DNA of 49,357 bases, taken from contig NW_013657672.1 of assembly GCF_000142905.1 (NCBI RefSeq), forward strand, positions 142,244 to 191,600, in the 5' to 3' direction. A program made the position numbers and the translations under genes. Below are positions 22,361 through 30,745 of the stretch, piece by piece; position 1 is the first letter of the stretch; the number at the start of each line of letters is the position of its first letter. The DNA is from Thecamonas trahens ATCC 50062 (taxonomy: Eukaryota > Apusozoa > Apusomonadida > Apusomonadidae). The notes below the pieces were generated by a model that did not search any database, had not been told where the DNA came from, and worked only from the letters and a program-made list of their open reading frames with translations.

Positions 22361-25300
22361 ATGCTACGACGACCAAGCTCTGCACCACATAGAGTGAGAA
22401 GAGGGCATGAAGGAGGGCAAGGCGGTGGTCAGGCTGGTGCGGCGGCTGGTCAGAGCGGTGGTGGCCACGGCAACAGAGCCAACAAGGACAGCAATCATGG
22501 CAAGGGAAGTAGACATGGCAAGGGAAGCAGACTAGATGGGGATGGACCAGAAAGGGCATGGGCACGACCGGGGACTGGCCTTGCCACCCACAGCGAGGGA
22601 AGCGATCAAGGCCGGAGAGAACACCACCAGACAGAGGCGGTGGACGACTATGGGCGGGTGCTGCGTCCGGCTTCCATGGCCAACGCCAACACACACTTGT
22701 ATGCTCCACGACCACCACCACCACGTCCGGCTACTGCTGGATCTCGGCGTATTCGTCCGGTCGAACCGTTGCTCTCGTCGCATTCAGGGTATCATGGCTT
22801 AACGGTGCGATCGGGCGGCTCACCTCGTCCGGCTTCGGCTCATCCGCGCTCTCAGCGCTTGGCTACTGCTCCGCTACCGCTCAATGTCGAGCGGAGTATC
22901 GATGTTCTGGTCCCGTCTCCTCCGCATGGTCGTCCAGCTTCCCGGTCGGTCCTGCGTGTCGTCCCGGATCCAGCCCTTGCTGTTGAAGGCGAGCAACTAG
23001 CGGTGGCCGGTGACCAGCTTGAGCCGCGGACTGCTGCTGACGAGCTTGCAGACTTTGCTCTGACCTCCGAGGCTTCAGCTGCGCTGGCTGCCACCTATCC
23101 GCGGCTGGCTAGCTCACTCCCAACCCCGTCGCCGCGGGCCGGAGCGTCTCTGGTGCGGTCGCTGCGATCGCCGGCTGCGGCGCCGGACTCGGGCTCGACT
23201 CTGGCCGCCACAGGCTCGCTACCGCGCGGCGCGGGCTGGGCCGCCCCGCGCGATGTCCGCGGCATCTGGCAGACACTCTACCAACAGTATCTTGGCGAGG
23301 AGCTGGACATCGAGCTGGCGAGGACTCAGTCACCCTCGCAGCCGCACCCGTCGTCTGCAAGCCGCCGCAGTCCCGAGTCAGCTGGCGATACTCCGCCGCT
23401 CATGCCGCGCGCAGCAGCCAAACCGCCGCGGCACTCATCGAAGCGGGTTACGGTGTCGATTGCGGTCGACACGGCAGACTTGCTTGGCTCCGACGACGGC
23501 TGGTCATCATCTCCGCCTTTGATGCACCATGACCTTGCCATCCCCCACCGACCGCGCACCTCACACACCCGCCGGCGCCCACCGCCAAGCCTGACACTGT
23601 TCAACAACGATCGCAGCTCAAGAGAAACTACGCCCACGCCGCCACACTCGCGTCGTCGGGCGAAAAGCACCAGCACCGGTCGGCGGGCGTCTCGCAAGAG
23701 AACCGGATTGCGCTCCCACTCTAAGAAGACCCGAACTAAGAAGGCCAGCCGCTCCCGCAAGCGGTCGCGCCGTGCACGCCCGGCCTCGGCTTCTGCGCAC
23801 ACTCGACCGACCCGTGCGGAGCGCCGGCGCGAGCGAGACCTCCACGCGCGGCCGTGGCGCCACAACGCTGCGCTACCGCGCCCCACCTCGGCCTTATCCT
23901 CATCAGGCCCGATACCTGCAACCCCGCCGCAGCGGCCTGCCACGGCCGCCGGAGGCATGAGCATACGCAAGGCTGCTGCGCTGAGTCGGACCTCGAAAAT
24001 GGCCGACTCAAGCACCTCTCGCCTCAATGATTCGGTCACGCTCGCCCAGTTCAGAATGGCTATCGACAAGGAGGCGTTGCCAACGGCACGCGCGGTGGCA
24101 ACAGCGCGGACAGCGTCGCTAGCCGCCGGCGAAGTTGCTCAACTCCAGTTTCTGGAGCGAGTGACCCATATGGCGGCCATCGCTGGATCGCCCGGTGCGC
24201 GGACGATTGCGGATCGACTGAGCAGGAAGCGGGATGCCATACCGCATGTCGAGGTTGCAAAATCGTTTGATGACGAGAACCCGCTTTTCTCCGAGACTAT
24301 GCCAGCTTTCCGCAATGTTACCATGTTTGCCGGCAACGCGCCCGACACGCAGGCCAAGGATGGCGACAACAGCGGAAGCAATGACGGCGCCGACGTTAAC
24401 CTTTCGGCATCAGCAGAGCTGGAAGGCGTGCTGAGTCGCACCAGCTCGAGCAGCTGGCGGCGACGGAGTCGGGTTGATTCCGGCTCGCACAAAGAACGTG
24501 CTTTGTCGGTCCGTTTCGAGACCGAAGCCTTTGGTCCGCGGGCGCATCATGAGGCCGCAGTGTACTTTGACGTCCTGCGCAAGCGCAAGCAGGAAGAGGA
24601 GCGGGCTACGGCGTACAAACGATCGATGTCGGCGCGAATCCGGTTCGAGAAGGAGCGGCGCGAGCGGCAGAAGGCTGAGAAAGAGGCGCGCCGCCGCGCC
24701 CGCGAGGAGCGGATGCGCCGCGAGAAGCTCGCCCGCGAGATGACTAGCACTATCGAGGTCGAGCTCCAGGCGGCGGTCATTGCTCGCAACGAAGTCCGCA
24801 AGCGCAAGGCCAAGGCTAAGTTCAAGCAAGTCCTCGCGCACTGGTGCATGGACCACGCCACGGTTGTTCGCCAGAATATGGTCCGGGCCGAGCGACCTCG
24901 CGAGGCTGAGCTCCGCGCGGCCGAGCGGCGCAAGCGAGCCGAGGAGCAGGCCAAGACCCGGTCGCGGGTCATCCAGCGCAAACGTGCCGAGATGGAAGTA
25001 GTCCGCGCCCGCGCCCTCGAGGCCAAGCGGCGCAAGCAAGAGGAGGCTGCCCGCGAGGCCGCCCGGCGCGCCTTTGACCTCAAGGTCAAGTCAATGCGCC
25101 GCGCAGTGTTTTTTGAGCTTGAGGAGCGTGCCGTCGCTCGCCGCGAGGCCGAGCGCGCCGCCGCCGAAGAGGCGAAGCGCCTCGCGGCCTTTGACGCCTT
25201 TCTCTCACGCCAGCAGCAGGCTGCCGCCGCCGTAGAAAAGCTTCGCTCAAAGCTGCAGACCAATCCGCAGCTGGCTGAGCTCGAGGCCCACCGGCCGGCA

Positions 25301-25396
25301 ACGACTGAGGAGCGGCTGGAAGCCGTGCTCACCCGGATCGTCGCCACATCGGAGGCGCTGGCCGATGCCTCTGGGGGCAGCAAGCCGCACTCATAG
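22361..25396 (+). CDS. RPxSA-motif, Arg/Lys/Glu-rich coiled-coil protein
   Basis: A 1,011-residue protein without a recognised enzyme domain. It starts MLRRPSSAPHR; RPSSAP and related RPASA, RPATAG and RPTSA motifs recur through the first ~560 residues, which are otherwise disordered and rich in Ser, Pro, Arg and His. From about residue 730 to 970 the protein is a charged helix/coiled coil (runs such as EKERRERQKAEKEARRRARE), with a short break at FKQVLAHWCMDHATVV. RPxSA motifs are common in flagellar and basal-body proteins of protists, so a cytoskeletal or axonemal place is a reasonable guess, not a demonstration. The first ATG after the minisatellite and a C run is chosen as start. The stop is only 8 bp from the stop of the convergent RRM-like gene. 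Confidence 0.78.
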   Translation: MLRRPSSAPHRVRRGHEGGQGGGQAGAAAGQSGGGHGNRANKDSNHGKGSRHGKGSRLDGDGPERAWARPGTGLATHSEGSDQGRREHHQTEAVDDYGRVLRPASMANANTHLYAPRPPPPRPATAGSRRIRPVEPLLSSHSGYHGLTVRSGGSPRPASAHPRSQRLATAPLPLNVERSIDVLVPSPPHGRPASRSVLRVVPDPALAVEGEQLAVAGDQLEPRTAADELADFALTSEASAALAATYPRLASSLPTPSPRAGASLVRSLRSPAAAPDSGSTLAATGSLPRGAGWAAPRDVRGIWQTLYQQYLGEELDIELARTQSPSQPHPSSASRRSPESAGDTPPLMPRAAAKPPRHSSKRVTVSIAVDTADLLGSDDGWSSSPPLMHHDLAIPHRPRTSHTRRRPPPSLTLFNNDRSSRETTPTPPHSRRRAKSTSTGRRASRKRTGLRSHSKKTRTKKASRSRKRSRRARPASASAHTRPTRAERRRERDLHARPWRHNAALPRPTSALSSSGPIPATPPQRPATAAGGMSIRKAAALSRTSKMADSSTSRLNDSVTLAQFRMAIDKEALPTARAVATARTASLAAGEVAQLQFLERVTHMAAIAGSPGARTIADRLSRKRDAIPHVEVAKSFDDENPLFSETMPAFRNVTMFAGNAPDTQAKDGDNSGSNDGADVNLSASAELEGVLSRTSSSSWRRRSRVDSGSHKERALSVRFETEAFGPRAHHEAAVYFDVLRKRKQEEERATAYKRSMSARIRFEKERRERQKAEKEARRRAREERMRREKLAREMTSTIEVELQAAVIARNEVRKRKAKAKFKQVLAHWCMDHATVVRQNMVRAERPREAELRAAERRKRAEEQAKTRSRVIQRKRAEMEVVRARALEAKRRKQEEAAREAARRAFDLKVKSMRRAVFFELEERAVARREAERAAAEEAKRLAAFDAFLSRQQQAAAAVEKLRSKLQTNPQLAELEAHRPATTEERLEAVLTRIVATSEALADASGGSKPHS

Positions 25397-25404
25397 CTGC
25401 ACCT

Positions 25405-26070
25405 TCAACCAACAATGTCGACGTGGAGTCGCACGGGCTCGTCGCCCTCTGCAGCCAGCGGCAAGACCCGGCCGTGGAGGTCACGACGAGCGGCACGGGC
25501 GAGGGCCGGCGAGGCCAGTGTGGCAAAGTAGACGTTGTGGTGCGGACGGCGGACAGAGTCGCGGCGGGCAAAAAGTGAACCAGGCTCATCGCGATGAGCC
25601 AAGAAGGGATAGTCTTTGAGCAGCTCCATAACAGCGGCAGCATTGGCCAAATGCGGCGGGAGAAAGCGGAGGGCGAGCATGTGCGCGCCGTACTCGCCGA
25701 GATGGCCAGCCAGCTTGCGATAGCTGGCCGTCCGCGAATCAGCAGTCTCTGGCCCAGCCGGGGCGACAATGACATCACGCATATGCATGCCATGTTTGAT
25801 GCGACCCCCCAGCGGCGATCGAGCCTGTGCAGCAGCAACCACCTCCTCTGCATGGTCATCCGACTCGTAGCCGGCAAAGAACGAGCCCGTGGGGAGCAGG
25901 ACGGGGTCTCGTGCCGGGAGCAGAACCGAGGGAGAAGGTGCCGAGGGAGCCAGAGCAGCGAGAAAGGCCACAACGTCGTCAGAGGATGCAGTAAAGGGTA
26001 CATGCATGAGGTGGACTGTCCGACTTGCGGTGTAAAGCCCACGAATACCCAGCCCAGCACACCGCAGCAT
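25405..26070 (-). CDS. Small RRM-like protein, probably mitochondrial
   Basis: A 221-residue protein. The N-terminus (MLRCAGLGIRGLYTASRTVHL) is Arg-containing and free of acidic residues, like a mitochondrial presequence. A degenerate RRM follows: an RNP2-like strand HLMHVPF with TASSDDVVAFLAAL as helix 1, then GSFFAGYESDDHAEEVVAAA in the place of RNP1 and helix 2, and GGRIKHGMHM as the last strand. The C-terminal half is not recognised; it has a second possible strand (HHNVYFATL) and ends LHVDIVG. The RNP1 aromatics are only partly present, so RNA binding is a moderate-confidence inference. An additional upstream exon cannot be excluded because the 5' side runs into a poly-G tract and an assembly gap. 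Confidence 0.6.
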   Translation of the reverse strand: MLRCAGLGIRGLYTASRTVHLMHVPFTASSDDVVAFLAALAPSAPSPSVLLPARDPVLLPTGSFFAGYESDDHAEEVVAAAQARSPLGGRIKHGMHMRDVIVAPAGPETADSRTASYRKLAGHLGEYGAHMLALRFLPPHLANAAAVMELLKDYPFLAHRDEPGSLFARRDSVRRPHHNVYFATLASPALARAARRDLHGRVLPLAAEGDEPVRLHVDIVG

Positions 26071-26928
26071 AGTCGGAGTGAGGGGTAGGGGGGTAGGGGG
26101 TAGGGGGGGGAGGTTGGGTGGAGTGCGAGGGGGAAGGGGATCAACCGAGGTGAGGGGTGAGGTGGGGGGGGGGGGGGGGGTANNNNNNNNNNNNNNNNNN
26201 NNNNNNNNNNNNNNNNNNNNNNNNNNNNNNNNNNNNNNNNNNNNNNNNNNNNNNNNNNNNNNNNNNNNNNNNNNNNNNNNNNNNNNNNNNNNNNNNNNNN
26301 NNNNNNNNNNNNNNNNNNNNNNNNNNNNNNNNNNNNNNNNNNNNNNNNNNNNNNNNNNNNNNNNNNNNNNNNNNNNNNNNNNNNNNNNNNNNNNNNNNNN
26401 NNNNNCCGGTCAGGTCAGCATCATAGTGCGGGCGCCGGTCCTCGAAATCGTGTGGACGGACACAGGAGGGTGCGGGTTTTGGAGTTACCAGATCCGCCCG
26501 TGGAGATTGGAGAGGAAGGCGATGGAAGAGATGGTGGCATGGGTGGGGTGGGATAAGGACAAAGTTGATCTGATGTTGACATACAGACATACATGCACAC
26601 ACACACACACACACGCATACTCACTCATCTCGATCTCAACATTTGTTCAATATACACAGACATACCTTTCCTCCGATCACTCCCTCCCTCCCTCATCCCT
26701 TCCCCTCCATACTCCCCCCCGCCCCCCCGATCCCCCCCGATACCCCCCCCCCCACCCCCCCATCACCTGATGTCCAGCCCCTCCCCCACTTTCCCCCCAC
26801 TCGATGACCAATTCCTCCCTCCCTCCCCTCCCTCCCTCCCTCCCTCCGCCGGGTCATTCAGAGCGCCAACAACTCGTCGGCTCCGACCACCCCTCTCCCC
26901 CCCCCCCTTCGTCCCTCCCCTCCCCGGC
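26071..26928. promoter_or_regulatory. Divergent intergenic region with assembly gap
   Basis: The region between two divergent starts holds a G run (26164-26180), 223 N (26183-26405), a CA repeat (26597-26614) and C/CT-rich tracts up to 26907, just upstream of the decarboxylase ATG. The 26406-26600 segment is less repetitive and has short open frames on the minus strand; an exon of the minus-strand gene could sit here, but nothing supports a product. Confidence 0.4.
26183..26405. other. Assembly gap (223 N)
   Basis: Unknown bases directly after a run of 17 G plus TA. The gap probably arose where sequencing failed in a homopolymer. Confidence 0.99.
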
Positions 26929-28359
26929 ATGGCAACGACGACGAACATTCCAAGCAGCATCCCCCGTGAAGAGATGCTTGCACAAGCATGTGGTGCTCAG
27001 GGAAAGGGAGTGGTTGTGGGATGTGCTGGCGAGTTGTCTGACGAGGACTACCATACGGTGACGGTGGCGCTGGCCTGCACGGTGGCGTGCGGAGAGGGAT
27101 GCGAGAGAGAGGCAGAGTGTATGGCCATCAAGGCAGAGAGGGAGGCAAAGGCAGAGGCATTTGCCCATCGACAGTGGTACATGACCGATGAAGGAAGGCA
27201 AGCTGTTATGGCTGCTGCGGCTGACTCCATCACCCCAGCTACCTACCTGTACTCAAAGGCCGTCGTCAAGGAGAGAGTTAGTGAGCTTAAGGCTCTGGCT
27301 GGCGTCGATCGTCTCTTCTACGCCATCAAGGCTAATGCTCATCCGGATCTACTTCGTCTCATGTATGATGAGGGTGTGTGCTTTGAGGTTGTCTCTCCTG
27401 GTGAGCTTGCTCATGTGCTCGAGCTCTTCCCCGACCTGGCCTGTGTCCATGACAATGACGACGTGCCCTTCCGCATCATGTACACGCCCAACTTTGCTCC
27501 GCTTGAGGACTACGTCTCGGTCGTTGGTACGCCGGGCCTTTTGCTCACCATCGACAACGCCTTTATCCTCCGTAAGTGGGGCGCTGCGCTTGCTGGCGCT
27601 GACGTTATGATCCGCGTCGACACCGGCGAGGGCAAGGGCCACCACGACTTTGTCAAGACCTCGGGCAAGCACTCCAAGTTTGGTGTCCTCATCTCCGAGT
27701 TGGCTGAGGCTGCCGAACTGGCGGCTGCCCACGGCATCACTGTCCGTGGCCTTCACACCCACACTGGGTCTGGCATCGGCGACACAACAACATGGGCTGA
27801 CAATGCGGCCACGCTCGCCGCCGCCGCCGCAAACCACTTTCCGCACGCCACCATTCTTGACGTCGGCGGTGGCTTCTCGGTCCCCTATCACCCCTGGGTC
27901 GGCCCGCTGGACATGGGCGGCATCTCCGATGCGCTCGCATCGTTCAAGGCTGCGCATCCGCAGTACACGCTCTTCATTGAGCCCGGCCGGTACTACGTCG
28001 CTGAGGCTGGCGTCCTTGTCTCGACAGTGACCCAACTGAAGGACAAGGGTGAGGGCGTGCGGTATCTCGGGACGTCGGCCGGCATGCACGCTCTCATCCG
28101 CCCCATGCTCTACTCCTCGTACCACCACGTCGTCAACCTGACCGCGATCGAGCGCGCAAGTGGCGCCCGCCCACCCGCCGCCTTTTTCAACGTTGTCGGC
28201 CCCATTTGCGAGTCGGGCGACACCATTGCCTACGGCCGCCCGCTGCCGGCAGACTCGCAGCCCGGCGATGTGGTGGTTATCGCCGGCGCCGGCGCTTACG
28301 GATTCTCCATGTCATCCAACTACAACATGCGACCGATTGGCGAGATCGTCATCGAGTAA
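26929..28359 (+). CDS. Diaminopimelate decarboxylase-like PLP enzyme (LysA, bacterial LysAC type)
   Basis: A 476-residue fold-type III PLP decarboxylase, expected to convert meso-diaminopimelate to lysine. The PLP lysine lies in FYAIKANAHP (Lys134). Other sites are HTHTGSG (about 276-282), the phosphate loop DVGGGFSVP (311-319), EPGRYYVAEAG (351-361) and the CESGD motif with the second-subunit active-site Cys (Cys427); the tail is GAYGFSMSSNYNMRP. CESGD and TPNFAPLEDY, together with GKGHHDFVKTSGKHSKFG, match the decarboxylase half of bacterial bifunctional aspartokinase/DAP decarboxylases better than ornithine decarboxylase. The aspartokinase half is absent. The first ~100 residues (Cys-containing, up to RQWYMTDEGRQAVM) are not recognised. 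The ATG at 26929 is chosen; the frame is open upstream, but that part is CA/CT repeat sequence. Substrate specificity is inferred from motifs. Confidence 0.85.
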   Translation: MATTTNIPSSIPREEMLAQACGAQGKGVVVGCAGELSDEDYHTVTVALACTVACGEGCEREAECMAIKAEREAKAEAFAHRQWYMTDEGRQAVMAAAADSITPATYLYSKAVVKERVSELKALAGVDRLFYAIKANAHPDLLRLMYDEGVCFEVVSPGELAHVLELFPDLACVHDNDDVPFRIMYTPNFAPLEDYVSVVGTPGLLLTIDNAFILRKWGAALAGADVMIRVDTGEGKGHHDFVKTSGKHSKFGVLISELAEAAELAAAHGITVRGLHTHTGSGIGDTTTWADNAATLAAAAANHFPHATILDVGGGFSVPYHPWVGPLDMGGISDALASFKAAHPQYTLFIEPGRYYVAEAGVLVSTVTQLKDKGEGVRYLGTSAGMHALIRPMLYSSYHHVVNLTAIERASGARPPAAFFNVVGPICESGDTIAYGRPLPADSQPGDVVVIAGAGAYGFSMSSNYNMRPIGEIVIE

Positions 28360-28435
28360 TCAGCTGTCCAGAGCTCGGTTTAGTTGTTCACTACGAGGCG
28401 CATGACAACGTACCCAAACTACCGTTTCGTTAAGG

Positions 28436-30487
28436 TTAAATGAGTTCAAAGCTGTCGTCGCTCCTGTCGCCACCACCGGGTGCACCGGACGCGCCTGCGC
28501 TGCCGTCGTCCGAGAAATCGTCAATGTCCCATGAAGTACCAGCTTCGAGCTCAGCCTTCATGGCCGCGAGCCCAGTGACCTCCTCCAGAACTTCAGGATC
28601 GGTGAGGACTCGCTCGACAAAGGCCCAGCCCTCAGCAACGTAGGCGTCGACAACCGCCGACGAGCACGCGGTGCACTTGTCGTACGCGTGAGCGACAACA
28701 AGCTTGTGGGCGTAGTGGGTCATGAACCCGCGGATCTGGTGGGGAATGAGGCCGAGCCGGTGTTCCGTCGGCACGCCGACAGCGACAGGCTCGTCGGCCG
28801 GCGCGTGGTGGCGGGCCGGGTGATGAAGCAGCGCGATGAGGAGCTCGACCGCCAGCGACGACGAAAGGTACGAGTTGCCCGGCCGCACAACGGTACACGC
28901 TTGGTCGAGCGAGCGCTGTGTCAGCGAGTCGGTCGGCGCTACAATGTCTGTGCAAAAGTAGCAGCCGAGCCGCGAACCCGCAGCCCGTGACGCCGCATCC
29001 GTCGGCCCGTGCCGCATGCAAACAAAAGTGTCAAAGCCCATGGCCGTGTTGATGACCAGCTTGTCCATGACGGCGCCCAGAAGCGTCGGAAGCCACCGCG
29101 ACTCACGGGTGTCGGTGAGGAGAAAGACCGCATCGGCTTCGTTGTACAGCTCAACGAGCTTGTCCACACTTGCCTGCGCATCGCCAGATGCCCCGTGCCC
29201 GGGCATCGGGATCGAGAGCACGTGGCCGGACGCGTTCATGCCCGGGAAAATGGCCCGAATGGCAGCCGCGGCCGCAGGCGCCTTGTACTCGCCGGCGGCG
29301 GCGTCGGCAAAGGTGAAAAGGGACTGCCGGACTGGATTCGAGTACGAGACCTTGCCCGAGTCGACAAAGGTGAGCGTGCGGACGCCCCAGCCCATGAGCG
29401 CGCGCGCCACGTTGCACCCGAGTGTTCCTGCCCCAAGAAGGAGCACACGCGTCCCGGCAATCGTGTCGAGGTCCAGCTCCGGGAGCAGCCGCCAGCGCAT
29501 GAGCTTGAGGTTGAGGTCCACCGAGGTCTCCATCAGCTGGTTGGGATCCATCGATGCGCCGAGGTCCACAACCTTGCTCCCGATCTTGCCTCTCTTGTTC
29601 TTCTCCCACCCGACGGCAGAGGGCCTGTTCTCCGCAGCCGCTGCCAGCGCTTCGGGCGCAACCTCGACCGGAACCACCAGCGATGACGCCAGAGGCGCGT
29701 CAGCGTCGGCTGCGGCAAGACTCTCGCGATAGGCAAGGAGCGTAAAGGTCGAGAGACCAAAGGTTGTCGCTACCGCTGCCGCCACGTTGCGGAGTGCCCA
29801 GCCCGGATGGTCCGGCGACGAGACCGGATCTGCCACCGCAATCAGCGGCGCCGTCTCGGGATCGGCTGCCCAGAACGCGGCCCACTCGGAAACTTCCTCC
29901 ACCGCAGGCTCACATCCAGGTGAAAGACGGACGAGCCAGACCAGCGGGCGTGAGTCTGTGCCAAACTTTGCGTCGACTGCGGCAGCCAGTGCCTTGCCGC
30001 CATCGTCCAGCACAAGCAGCGACGCCGGAGCCGGGCTCTGGACCGCCGGGGAGAGCTTGATGGCCGGAAAGGCAGCCTGGTAGCGAAAGATGTGCTTCTT
30101 GAGATCAGCATAGGTGAGGACAAGAAAGGGAAGGAGGAGCTCAGGGGCATCAAGCCATGCGCCGGACGCAATGTCAGCCCACAGCTGGGCCGCAGCAGCA
30201 TCAAAGAGGGACTTCTTGTCGAGGGCCTTAAAGTCGGCAGCCGTGTTGACCAGAGTCAGAGCACCATGAACATGATGATGATGAGGACGAGGAGGAAGCG
30301 GATCTTGAAGAGAGTCCCCAGAGAGAAACAGTCTTCCATCAACAGGTGCCTTAGCTCCCGTAGAGAACCGTGCCGCCACAGGAACAGGTTCCGTCGCCAG
30401 CTGCAGTCGGTCGATCTTCTCCGCCGCAAGCGCATACCAGAACGATGCCTCCACAACCAGCCGGAGCGGGTAGAACTGAACTGCCAT
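28436..30487 (-). CDS. ATG7: Autophagy E1-like enzyme ATG7
   Basis: A 683-residue E1-like enzyme that activates ATG8 and ATG12 in the cytosol for autophagosome formation. The N-terminal ~300 residues are the ATG7-specific domain binding E2 proteins (starts MAVQFYPLRLVVEASFW; contains FSTFTLLAYRE). GWEKNKRGKIGSKVVDLG and MDPNQLMETSVDLNLKLMRWR lead into the ThiF/E1 domain with the nucleotide loop GAGTLGC (about 350-356), VDSGKVSYSNPVRQSLF and LLTDTRESRWLP. The catalytic cysteine is in RSLDQACTVVRPG (Cys531). CYFC and CTAC pairs fit zinc ligands. The acidic C-terminus (SWDIDDFSDD...DDSFELI) resembles the ATG8-binding tail. Length is close to other ATG7 proteins. The start ATG is unambiguous, with a CT-rich sense-strand region directly upstream. 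Confidence 0.96.
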   Translation of the reverse strand: MAVQFYPLRLVVEASFWYALAAEKIDRLQLATEPVPVAARFSTGAKAPVDGRLFLSGDSLQDPLPPRPHHHHVHGALTLVNTAADFKALDKKSLFDAAAAQLWADIASGAWLDAPELLLPFLVLTYADLKKHIFRYQAAFPAIKLSPAVQSPAPASLLVLDDGGKALAAAVDAKFGTDSRPLVWLVRLSPGCEPAVEEVSEWAAFWAADPETAPLIAVADPVSSPDHPGWALRNVAAAVATTFGLSTFTLLAYRESLAAADADAPLASSLVVPVEVAPEALAAAAENRPSAVGWEKNKRGKIGSKVVDLGASMDPNQLMETSVDLNLKLMRWRLLPELDLDTIAGTRVLLLGAGTLGCNVARALMGWGVRTLTFVDSGKVSYSNPVRQSLFTFADAAAGEYKAPAAAAAIRAIFPGMNASGHVLSIPMPGHGASGDAQASVDKLVELYNEADAVFLLTDTRESRWLPTLLGAVMDKLVINTAMGFDTFVCMRHGPTDAASRAAGSRLGCYFCTDIVAPTDSLTQRSLDQACTVVRPGNSYLSSSLAVELLIALLHHPARHHAPADEPVAVGVPTEHRLGLIPHQIRGFMTHYAHKLVVAHAYDKCTACSSAVVDAYVAEGWAFVERVLTDPEVLEEVTGLAAMKAELEAGTSWDIDDFSDDGSAGASGAPGGGDRSDDSFELI

Positions 30488-30745
30488 GGTAGAGGGGGAG
30501 GGGAAGGTGAGGGAGAGCGTGGATGAGGTGGGTGGTGGGTGGTGGGGGTGGAGGAGTCAAGTGTGTCTGTGTCTGTGTGTGCTGGGGAGAGGGGGGGAGG
30601 TGTTCGGCCGGGTGGCTCGTGCGTGTTGGCGGGGGGAGAGCGGGGGGGGGGGGGGGGGGAGAAGGCAAGGGCGCAAGTAATCGAGTGTATCGGGGGTTAC
30701 AGTTAAGGGTGGGGTTGGGGTTGGATTTAGTCGGCTACTGTGCTC
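30488..30745. promoter_or_regulatory. G/T-rich intergenic region upstream of ATG7
   Basis: The region has G runs (30631-30636 and 30642-30659), GT-rich stretches and a G/T-rich segment with GGGGTTGG repeats near 30710-30725. It lies between the ATG7 start and the stop of the next minus-strand gene and should hold the ATG7 promoter and the neighbour's 3' end. No gene is seen. Confidence 0.4.

Noticed and set aside
20880-22397. Long open frames (up to about 500 codons) through the minisatellite on both strands
   Set aside because: Unit lengths of 58-63 bp are not multiples of three, several frames are open at once, and the products are simple repeats of one 20-residue phrase in shifting frames.
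26593-26928. Upstream extension of the decarboxylase frame
   Set aside because: The added residues come from CA and CT/C repeats (HTHTHT, PPPPP), and the ATG at 26929 begins ordinary sequence.
30703-30730. Telomere-like G/T-rich repeat (TTAAGGGTGGGGTTGGGGTTGG)
   Set aside because: Only two irregular units; the surrounding region is generally G/T-rich and lies between genes, so there is no evidence of an interstitial telomere.
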